DNA of 7,333 nucleotides. Origin: Emticicia sp943368675 (GTDB lineage Bacteria > Bacteroidota > Bacteroidia > Cytophagales > Spirosomataceae). Where the stretch lies: NCBI GenBank assembly GCA_943368675.1, contig CALRLN020000268.1, positions 1-7,333 on the forward strand, in the 5' to 3' direction. Shown here piece by piece: positions 1-5,218 of this stretch. A program made the position numbers and the translations under genes. Within the stretch, counting starts at the first letter, position 1. Every line of letters starts with the position of its first letter. The notes under the pieces are model-generated. The model searched no databases. It saw nothing but the letters and a program-made list of their open reading frames with translations, and had not been told where the DNA came from.

Positions 1-78
1 TGCATTTATAGGCAGTTCTTTGCCTAGTATTTCTTGAAATTCGCTATATTTAGCCAGCTTTTTCGCTTTCGTTGACAT
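1..78 (-). CDS. Unidentified protein, N-terminal fragment (runs off the window)
   Basis: An open frame on the minus strand begins with ATG at 78-76 and stays open for 26 codons to the window edge. The visible residues begin MSTKAKKLAKYSEF and end near KELPINA. They are Lys-rich and hydrophilic, with no signal peptide or membrane segment. I do not recognise the family. The start is chosen because it is the only ATG and the preceding stretch is AT-rich (CTTAAAAT before ATG), as at the other starts here. The gene lies 173 bases downstream of hslU on the same strand, with a palindromic repeat between them, so co-transcription is possible but not shown. No good promoter was found in the gap. The downstream sequence would be needed to name it. 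Confidence 0.55.
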   Translation of the reverse strand, partial: MSTKAKKLAKYSEFQEILGKELPINA

Positions 79-189
79 ATTTTAAGGATGTGAGAACCCA
101 CAAAATACAACTTCGAAACGAAAAAGCCTTTTTTGTCATGTACTTAGAATAAATCTATTAAAATACTATCGGTTAGAGTGCCTGATTTG

Positions 190-218
190 GTAGAGACAGG
201 GCAATACCCTGTCTCTAC
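190..218. repeat. Palindromic intergenic repeat, copy A
   Basis: The sequence is an inverted repeat with 12-base arms, GTAGAGACAGGG and CCCTGTCTCTAC, around a 5-base CAATA centre. Almost the same sequence recurs at 3930-3958, also just after a gene. It could fold into a strong hairpin at the 3' end of the hslU transcript. No T-run follows in either direction, so it is better described as a REP-like repeat that may protect or end transcripts than as a standard intrinsic terminator. Confidence 0.8.
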
Positions 219-251
219 GCCTTGATCATTATCAACATTTTTAAACTTTGC

Positions 252-1646
252 CTACAATATATACTGGCTCAAATCCTTATTCTTCACCAGATTCGACAGT
301 CTTTCGTTCACCAGTTCTTTAGTAATCACAATCTCCGCATTAGCACCTATTTTATCAGGCACATCAAACATAATCTCGTTCAGCAAATGGCTCATAACAG
401 TCTGCAATCGTCTGGCACCTATGTTCTCTACTTCGCTATTGGCATGAAAAGCAATCCGGGCAATCTCTTTCAAAGCCTCATCATCAAAACTCAGGCTCAC
501 GCCCTCAGCTTCAAGCATAGCCTCATATTGTCTGGTCAAGGCATTCTTAGGAGTTTTCAGAATCTGATAAAAATTCTCTTCTGTCAGGCTCTCTAATTCT
601 ACCCTTATCGGAAACCGCCCCTGCAATTCAGGTATCAGGTCAGACGGCTTCGCCACATGAAAAGCCCCCGCTGCAATAAACAATATATGGTCTGTCTTTA
701 CCGAACCATGCTTTGTATTAACAGTACTCCCTTCTACAATCGGCAATAAATCTCTCTGCACACCCTCCCGGCTTACATCAGGCCCGCCAGACTTACCGCT
801 TGCCGTAGCAATTTTATCTATTTCATCAATAAATATAATTCCCAGATTCTCAGCCTTCCAGATAGCTTCTTCCTTCACCTCATCCATATCTATCAGTTTG
901 GCTGCTTCTTCCTCCAATAATATTTTCCTGGCTTCTGCAATGCTCACTTTACGTTTTTTGCCCTTTTTAGGCATTATCCCCCCAATCATTTCCTGAATAT
1001 TCATCATCGACATATCATCTATCGGGCCGCCCATCACACCTATCGAAGGCATACCATTGCTCTGTATATCTATTTCAACTTTCCGATGATCCAGCTCTCC
1101 TTTTTTCAGTTTTTCCCTGAAAGCCTCACGGGTTTTCTCATTCAACAGATTTTCTGTATAATCCTCTATTTCCTGTTTCTTAGGTTCCAGTGCAAACCCC
1201 ACTTCTTTTTTCTCTTTCACAGGCGGAATCAGAATATCGAGCAGAGTATCCTCAACGGTTTCCAGTGCTTTGGCTTTTACTTCCTCTTTTTTGGTGGTTC
1301 TCACCATATTGACCGATTGTTCCACCAAATCACGTACCATACTCTCACAATCACGGCCTACATAGCCCACCTCCGTAAATTTCGACGCCTCAACTTTAGT
1401 AAAGGGCGCATCAGCAATTTTTGCCAGGCGGCGCGCTATTTCTGTTTTTCCTACCCCGGTAGTACCTATCATCAGAATATTATTCGGAATAATCTCAGAC
1501 TGCATCTCCTGAACGGCATTCATTCTGCGCCATCGGTTTCTTAGTGCTATAGCTACGTTTCTTTTCGCCTCTTTCTGACCAATAATGTATTTGTCGAGTT
1601 CTTGTACTATTTGTTGCGGTGTAAGATTTTCTATTGTTTTCGCCAT
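252..1646 (-). CDS. hslU: HslU (ClpY), ATPase subunit of the HslUV protease
   Basis: HslU is the AAA+ unfoldase ring that feeds proteins into the HslV peptidase in the cytoplasm. The 464-residue length fits the family. Visible landmarks in order: Walker A GTTGVGKT at 61-68; the pore loop GYVG at 94-97; a variable charged insertion (I domain) from about 110 to 240; Walker B IIFIDEID at 270-277; a sensor-1 region around ILFIAAGAFH (321-330); the GRFP segment with the candidate arginine finger R344; sensor 2 GARRL at 410-414; and the C-terminus DLSQYIL, like the tail that docks into HslV. Walker A has Thr where many homologues have Pro (GPTGVGKT); the catalytic Lys and Thr are kept. The start at 1646 gives the usual N-terminus and lies about 47 bases below the promoter at 1700-1730. 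In many bacteria hslV directly precedes hslU; here nothing resembling hslV is present on either side. Identification is very secure. Confidence 0.98.
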   Translation of the reverse strand: MAKTIENLTPQQIVQELDKYIIGQKEAKRNVAIALRNRWRRMNAVQEMQSEIIPNNILMIGTTGVGKTEIARRLAKIADAPFTKVEASKFTEVGYVGRDCESMVRDLVEQSVNMVRTTKKEEVKAKALETVEDTLLDILIPPVKEKKEVGFALEPKKQEIEDYTENLLNEKTREAFREKLKKGELDHRKVEIDIQSNGMPSIGVMGGPIDDMSMMNIQEMIGGIMPKKGKKRKVSIAEARKILLEEEAAKLIDMDEVKEEAIWKAENLGIIFIDEIDKIATASGKSGGPDVSREGVQRDLLPIVEGSTVNTKHGSVKTDHILFIAAGAFHVAKPSDLIPELQGRFPIRVELESLTEENFYQILKTPKNALTRQYEAMLEAEGVSLSFDDEALKEIARIAFHANSEVENIGARRLQTVMSHLLNEIMFDVPDKIGANAEIVITKELVNERLSNLVKNKDLSQYIL

Positions 1647-1699
1647 TAAAATAAGCTTATATTTAGTGTGTTAAATGTCTTCTATCAACAGTCAGGTCG

Positions 1700-1730
1700 C
1701 AAATTTAGTTTTGATTCTTTCTAAAACAAA
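1700..1730 (-). promoter_or_regulatory. Bacteroidota-type promoter for hslU
   Basis: Read on the minus strand, TTTG (1730-1727) is followed after 19 bases by TAAATTTG (1707-1700). This is an exact match to the TTTG-N19-TAnnTTTG pattern used by the primary sigma factor of Bacteroidota. Transcription would start near 1693, giving a leader of about 47 bases before the hslU ATG. The leader has no clear Shine-Dalgarno sequence, which is normal in this phylum. No heat-shock operator was recognised. Confidence 0.7.
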
Positions 1731-1888
1731 CGACACGCATGTTTTTATGATTAGCGGCTATTAAGGTTTACAAAAGATTGTGTTCAGTGTACCAATATTT
1801 TAAATTGCCTCCCGCAATGGAATTGCTGCTTTAGCTGGTGGAATAATAAAAACAAAAAAACATCCAGCCGAATGTTGCACAGGACTGT

Positions 1889-1947
1889 AACAACGCAGTA
1901 CCTGCAAAAAATAGTCGTTTTGAACATAAGTAAGATTAACACAAACC
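1889..1947. repeat. Degenerate right half of the 160-bp inverted-repeat element
   Basis: This stretch aligns with the right half of the full copies (compare 2305-2362). Shared blocks include CAACGCAGTA, the CAAAAAA/TAAAAAA region, TTTTGAAC and AAGATTAAC, with most differences being transitions and one single-base gap. The outer end corresponding to AAACAGCTTCTTA has decayed and no left half is recognisable. Similarity may extend leftwards to about 1861 (AGCCGAATG against AGCCAAATG). It reads as an old, partly eroded insertion in the same orientation as the two full copies. Confidence 0.6.
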
Positions 1948-2138
1948 ACAGAGCATCAAAAGTATCCCGGGTTAATCCGTAGCAAAATATTATTCAATAA
2001 ATCCTCATTAATCAGATAGCCTTTCGTTAATACAATAAAGTATTACATAATATGTACCTTTAAAGTAACCCCCTTATAAACAACGCCATATTTTTCATCA
2101 AAATTTTACAAAATCTATCAGGTAAACAGAATTTTTTG

Positions 2139-2146
2139 TAAGTTTG
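2139..2146 (+). promoter_or_regulatory. Possible -7 element upstream of the oxidoreductase gene
   Basis: TAAGTTTG matches the Bacteroidota -7 consensus TAnnTTTG exactly, but no TTG/TTTG lies at the expected upstream spacing, so it is tentative. If used, the leader would be about 255 bases and contain the whole inverted-repeat element at 2207-2366. An alternative is a weaker match, TAATTTTC at about 2382-2389, between the element and the start codon. Confidence 0.3.
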
Positions 2147-2206
2147 AACTAAATATCAAGCGTATAAAATAAGCTTAACAAAACGTAAAATCTCTGTCAG
2201 ATTTTA

Positions 2207-2366
2207 GAAGATGTTTAAGTTAAATTTTATGAATCAAAATGAACTGTTTTTTACATAGACAAGGCGCTAAAACCGCAGTTTGGCAGAGCCAAATGAGGAT
2301 TTTAGCAACGCAGTATTTGTAAAAAACAATCATTTTGAACGAAACAAGATTAACTTAAACAGCTTC
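2207..2366. mobile_element. MITE-like 160-bp element, copy 1
   Basis: The element starts GAAGATGTTTAAGTTAA and ends TTAACTTAAACAGCTTC, giving 17-bp terminal inverted repeats with one mismatch. It is flanked by a direct TTA at 2204-2206 and 2367-2369, as expected for a 3-bp target duplication. The inside is a long imperfect inverted repeat, with a central hairpin at 2266-2306 (GCTAAAA pairing with TTTTAGC, and TTTGGC-AGA-GCCAAA at the tip). It has no transposase, so movement would need a partner transposase elsewhere. A 3-bp TNA-type duplication is known for some IS5-family groups; linking this element to them is inference. It lies 42 bases before the oxidoreductase start and could form a hairpin in its leader RNA. 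Confidence 0.8.
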
Positions 2367-2408
2367 TTACACACTTTAATCTAATTTTCACTATTCAACT
2401 CTTCAATA

Positions 2409-3872
2409 ATGCAAAACAAAAAGACAACGAACAGAAGGGATTTTCTTAAAAGCGGCGCAATTGCTGCCAGTGGATTCTTTATTGTACCTCGTCATGTATT
2501 GGGTAAAGGTTTTATTGCACCGAGCGATAAATTAAATATTGCGGCTATCGGTGCCGGTGGTAAAGGTGGCTCAGACATCGCCAACGCCTACAACAATGGT
2601 GTAAATAACGTAGTAGCACTTTGCGATGTCGATATGGCTCGTTGTAAAGGCAGCCTTGACAAATTCCCTAACGCCAAACGTTACAAAGATTTCAGAGTAA
2701 TGCTTGATGAAATGAAAGGGGATATTGATGCAGTCACTATCTCTACTCCTGACCACCAACATGCAGTAGCGGCGATGGATGCCATGTCAAGAGGCAAGCA
2801 CGTATACGTTCAGAAACCTTTGACACACGATATCTACGAGGCCCGTAAATTGACCGAAGCGGCAAGAAAATATAAAGTAGTATCTCAGATGGGTAACCAG
2901 GGTGCCTCTAACCCTACCCAAAAACTAATGATGGAGTGGTTGGATAAAGGTACTATCGGAACAGTAAGTGACGTACATATCTGGACTAACCGCCCGGTAT
3001 GGCCACAAGGTAACCCTCTGCCAACAGACAAACCACCTTTGATTGATTCTATGACCAAAGAAGATTGGGATCTGTGGGTTGGTACAGCCTCTTGGGTTGA
3101 CTACCATCCATTATATCACCCATTCAAATGGCGCGGTTGGTGGAACTTCGGAACAGGTGCATTGGGCGACATGGGATGTCACCTGATTGACCCTGCTTTC
3201 AGAGTATTAGGACTGGGCTATCCTACTGAAGTAGAATGTAGCGTAGGTCAGGTATTCTTAAAAGACTGGCAACCTGAATATAACCCTGAAGGCTGCCCTC
3301 CGTCTTCAAGCGTACAGATTAAATTCCCTGCTACCAAACGTAATAACCACCCGGTTACGATGTACTGGACAGACGGCGGTATCCGTCCTTTCCACCCTGA
3401 GTGGATTCCGGCCAACGAACCACTGGCAGAAGCCGATAGCAGCAATGGTGTAATCATGATCGGTACCAAAGGCGTAATGACTTGCGGTACTTATGGTAAT
3501 ACACCTAAAATCTATCTGAAAAACGGTGAGAAAATAGAACTTACACCAAAAGTAGACCCGAATGTAAAACCACTGCCTGAACACGGCCACCAGGCATCAT
3601 GGGCAGAGGCCTGCAAAGCGGGTTTCAATAGCAAAGAGCACAAAGGGCTATCTTCATCTTTCGATTATTCAGGTCCATTAACTGAAACAGTATTGATGGG
3701 TAACCTTGCTATCCGTAGCTATAACCTGCGTAAATCTAACGGTAAAAATGGTTTCAATTACGACGGACGTAAAAAACTAATCTGGGATGGCACAAACATG
3801 AAGATAACCAACTTCGATGAGGCTAACCAATTCGTACAACGTCAATACCGCGAAGGTTGGAAATTGGTGTAA
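2409..3872 (+). CDS. Tat-exported Gfo/Idh/MocA family oxidoreductase
   Basis: This 487-residue protein belongs to the NAD(P)-dependent Gfo/Idh/MocA dehydrogenases, which typically act on sugars, inositols or sugar derivatives; the substrate cannot be read from the sequence. A twin-arginine signal (NRRDFLK, 8-14, then a hydrophobic stretch to about 26) indicates folded export, with cofactor loaded in the cytoplasm. The Rossmann fold follows with AAIGAGGKGG (45-54), STPDHQH (112-118) and the VQKP segment (134-137), where K136 matches the usual EKP lysine. The C-terminal substrate domain contains a Trp/Tyr-rich stretch near 229-246 and GDMGCHLID (253-261), whose His258 is a likely active-site residue. 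The length and signal resemble the enlarged exported Gfo/Idh proteins common in Bacteroidota and Planctomycetes. The gene appears monocistronic: divergent from hslU and convergent with the Nudix gene. ATG 2409 is chosen because it sits directly before the Tat signal. Confidence 0.93.
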   Translation: MQNKKTTNRRDFLKSGAIAASGFFIVPRHVLGKGFIAPSDKLNIAAIGAGGKGGSDIANAYNNGVNNVVALCDVDMARCKGSLDKFPNAKRYKDFRVMLDEMKGDIDAVTISTPDHQHAVAAMDAMSRGKHVYVQKPLTHDIYEARKLTEAARKYKVVSQMGNQGASNPTQKLMMEWLDKGTIGTVSDVHIWTNRPVWPQGNPLPTDKPPLIDSMTKEDWDLWVGTASWVDYHPLYHPFKWRGWWNFGTGALGDMGCHLIDPAFRVLGLGYPTEVECSVGQVFLKDWQPEYNPEGCPPSSSVQIKFPATKRNNHPVTMYWTDGGIRPFHPEWIPANEPLAEADSSNGVIMIGTKGVMTCGTYGNTPKIYLKNGEKIELTPKVDPNVKPLPEHGHQASWAEACKAGFNSKEHKGLSSSFDYSGPLTETVLMGNLAIRSYNLRKSNGKNGFNYDGRKKLIWDGTNMKITNFDEANQFVQRQYREGWKLV

Positions 3873-3882
3873 ATCAATTGAA

Positions 3883-3897
3883 TGGCCTTAAAGGCCA
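3883..3897. other. Short hairpin after the oxidoreductase gene
   Basis: TGGCCT and AGGCCA form a 6-bp stem around a TAA loop, 11 bases after the oxidoreductase stop codon. The next bases are CAAAAATAAC, without a T-run, so it is at best a weak terminator or transcript-end structure. Confidence 0.35.
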
Positions 3898-3929
3898 CAA
3901 AAATAACGTTCTGAAAAATATCAGATTTT

Positions 3930-3958
3930 GTAGAGACAGGGCAATGCCCTGTCTCTAA
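3930..3958. repeat. Palindromic intergenic repeat, copy B (possible terminator)
   Basis: Positions 3931-3957 form a perfect palindrome: TAGAGACAGGGCA, a single A, then TGCCCTGTCTCTA. It matches copy A at 190-218 except for one internal base and the final base. The bases after it, AATTTTAT, make it a plausible plus-strand terminator for the oxidoreductase gene. It lies between two convergent genes, where a bidirectional stop would be useful. Confidence 0.75.
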
Positions 3959-4038
3959 TTTTATCCCCCTCAAAAAAACCGATTCATTTAATCACAACTC
4001 ACGGTTAACAATAATAAAATCAATCAAACACAGGCCTC

Positions 4039-4716
4039 TCACAACCTCCCCATCAACTCAAAATCCCCGATTTTTGTCAGATACAGATAATTCAGCAACA
4101 ACGCATTGGTATTATTAATCAAGCGGTGCGCCTCAGCAAAAGGCAGAATATGGGTAGTTATCCGCTCAAACTCATAATCTGTCCCCATTTCTTTTTCGTT
4201 CAGGTCAGCCATTTCTTCAGCGCTCAATTCTATTTCACAATAATACAGATAGATAGCCTCATCACTCGTACCCGTACTCGGGAAAACCCTTTTCTGCGGC
4301 GTTACATCAATCAATTGTTCGGCTGTAACCGATAGCCCTGTTTCTTCCTTTACCTCCTGCACCGCAATTTCCAGCGGGGTCTTGGTGCCATCAACCATAC
4401 CAGCCGGATGCTCATAAGTAAATCCACCCTCTGCAATTCTTCTTTGTTTTACCAGCAGGAGATATTTCTCACGCGTATTTTTATCAATCAGACAGGTCAG
4501 CACACATACCACCTCCCCTTTCAGAAAGCATATCGGAGGTATCTTATCGCCCTCCGGTGTTTCTGCATCAAGCATCAGAAGAGTAAACAATATCTCACCG
4601 TTGTAGCGGTATCGGGTATAATGTTGGTCTATTCGATTGATTTTTAATCCGTTTTCTATCAGATTCTTCTTCCAAAGCTTAAATTTGTGCGCATCTTCGA
4701 GTTTCTCTTGAGTCAT
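4039..4716 (-). CDS. Nudix hydrolase, ADP-sugar diphosphatase-like
   Basis: This 225-residue protein (from MTQEKLEDAH) is a Nudix hydrolase, an enzyme class that cleaves nucleoside diphosphates linked to another group. The Nudix box runs from G106 to L128 and includes QEVKEETGL; the metal-binding Glu residues E121, E124 and E125 are present. Two box positions deviate: Lys112 replaces the usual first Glu, and Gln120 replaces the Arg of the REUXEE core. A preceding YEHPAG and a later VFPSTGTSDE (144-153) resemble plant NUDX14-type ADP-sugar diphosphatases, from memory of that family, so ADP-glucose or ADP-ribose are reasonable substrate guesses. The frame could start further up at 4761, but that adds 15 residues, overlaps the divergent gene and runs through the likely promoter at 4737-4767, so ATG 4716 is preferred. 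No signal peptide is visible; it should be cytoplasmic. Confidence 0.88.
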   Translation of the reverse strand: MTQEKLEDAHKFKLWKKNLIENGLKINRIDQHYTRYRYNGEILFTLLMLDAETPEGDKIPPICFLKGEVVCVLTCLIDKNTREKYLLLVKQRRIAEGGFTYEHPAGMVDGTKTPLEIAVQEVKEETGLSVTAEQLIDVTPQKRVFPSTGTSDEAIYLYYCEIELSAEEMADLNEKEMGTDYEFERITTHILPFAEAHRLINNTNALLLNYLYLTKIGDFELMGRL

Positions 4717-4736
4717 AAGTAATTTATATTTTAAAG

Positions 4737-4767
4737 CAAAAATAGGTAGTACATGAATCAAAACACA
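4737..4767 (-). promoter_or_regulatory. Probable promoter for the Nudix hydrolase gene
   Basis: On the minus strand TATTTTTG (4744-4737) matches the -7 consensus TAnnTTTG exactly. It is preceded at 19 bases by TGTG (4767-4764), a three-of-four match to TTTG. Transcription would begin near 4731, about 15 bases before the ATG at 4716. The promoter overlaps the first codons of the divergent small membrane protein gene. Confidence 0.5.
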
Positions 4768-4965
4768 GGAAAATATATCATTCTCATCGGTGCTATCGTT
4801 ATTTTAATCGGTATCATCATCTATTTTTTTGCAGACAAACTGCATTGGCTTGGACGCCTGCCTGGAGATATACGTTACGAAAAAGGCAATACACGCATTT
4901 ATTTTCCCGTTGTTACGATGATACTCCTCAGCCTGCTTCTAAATCTTAGAAGCTGTTTAAGTTAA
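4753..4965 (+). CDS. DUF2905-type small membrane protein with a C-terminus rewritten by an insertion
   Basis: The product is 70 residues, with a membrane segment at about 8-27, the signature GRLPGDIRYEKGN followed by IYFPVVT, and a second hydrophobic segment at about 52-65. This pattern is typical of the DUF2905 family, whose function is unknown. The last five codons (Arg-Ser-Cys-Leu-Ser) and the stop are not native: they come from the TTA target site and left terminal repeat of the element at 4949-5108. Deleting the element and one TTA on paper gives LIIYLVKKFF and a TAG at 5138-5140, for a 74-residue protein with a longer second membrane segment and a Lys-containing tail. The present product may still be functional, since the signature and most of both segments remain. 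The start codon lies 36 bases from that of the divergent Nudix gene. A weak -7-like TATATTTT is at 4725-4732. Confidence 0.85.
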   Translation: MNQNTGKYIILIGAIVILIGIIIYFFADKLHWLGRLPGDIRYEKGNTRIYFPVVTMILLSLLLNLRSCLS

Positions 4966-5108
4966 ATTTTATGAATCAAAATGCATTATTTTTTACAAAG
5001 ACAAGGCACTAAAACCGCAGTTTAGCACAGCTAAATGAGGATTTTAGTAACGCAGTATTTGTGAAAAAGAATCATTTTGAACGCAACAAGATTAACTTAA
5101 ACAGCTTC
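4949..5108. mobile_element. MITE-like 160-bp element, copy 2
   Basis: The ends are perfect 17-bp inverted repeats, GAAGCTGTTTAAGTTAA (4949-4965) and TTAACTTAAACAGCTTC (5092-5108), flanked by direct TTA at 4946-4948 and 5109-5111. The copy is the same length as, and in the same orientation as, the one at 2207-2366, with about 13 differences. The arms continue to pair imperfectly inward (TCAAAATG and TTTTTnACAAA are present in both arms). The centre forms ACTAAAA/TTTTAGT and TTTAGC-ACA-GCTAAA. No transposase is encoded. It is inserted in the 3' end of the DUF2905 gene, and its perfect ends suggest a fairly recent insertion compared with the decayed copy at 1889-1947. Confidence 0.85.
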
Positions 5109-5160
5109 TTATTATTTACCTCGTAAAAAAGTTTTTCTAGGTTTTATTATGCAACCAAAT

Positions 5161-5189
5161 TTTGTTGGGCTGCGTCTGTATTATAGTTG
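5161..5189 (+). promoter_or_regulatory. Possible promoter for the lipoprotein gene
   Basis: TTTG (5161-5164) is followed after 17 bases by TATAGTTG (5182-5189), one mismatch from TAnnTTTG. Transcription would begin near 5196, about 23 bases before the start codon. The spacing is a little short and the -7 box imperfect, so the call is tentative. Confidence 0.35.
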
Positions 5190-5218
5190 GTTCAATGATA
5201 AGATGATTAAACGCTAAA

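Larger units (their letters stand above)
1647..2408. other. Long AT-rich intergenic region between divergent hslU and oxidoreductase genes
   Basis: This 762-base stretch has no convincing coding frame. It holds the hslU promoter (1700-1730), a decayed half-copy of the inverted-repeat element (about 1889-1947), a possible plus-strand -7 element (2139-2146) and a complete copy of the element (2207-2366). Between these pieces, roughly 1735-1860 and 1950-2135, I see only AT-rich sequence, with no tRNA, riboswitch or terminator that I can support. Confidence 0.8.

Noticed and set aside
190..218. The repeated GTAGAGAC palindromes as CRISPR repeats
   Set aside because: There are only two copies, 3.7 kb apart, with no spacer array and no cas genes nearby.
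222..596. Plus-strand open frame of 124 codons opposite the 3' end of hslU
   Set aside because: It lies antisense to a certain gene, shows no family features and looks like a by-product of hslU codon use. The same applies to the frame at 1086-1544.
1648..1659. 12-base AAAATAAGCTTA shared with 2166-2177
   Set aside because: It is a short AT-rich match with no conserved flanks, expected by chance in this composition.
2230..2259. Tiny frame starting ATGAATCAAAATG inside the inverted-repeat element
   Set aside because: It has 9 codons in copy 1 and 13 in copy 2, with different ends. It is too short and not conserved in frame length.
3248..3590. Minus-strand open frames inside the oxidoreductase gene
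   Set aside because: They are antisense to a confidently identified coding sequence and have no recognisable domain or start context. The frames at 2571-2762 and 2925-3107 were rejected for the same reason.
4717..4761. Longer Nudix protein starting at 4761
   Set aside because: The 15 extra residues overlap the divergent gene's start and cover the likely Nudix promoter. The N-terminus starting at 4716 reads as a normal hydrophilic cytoplasmic start.
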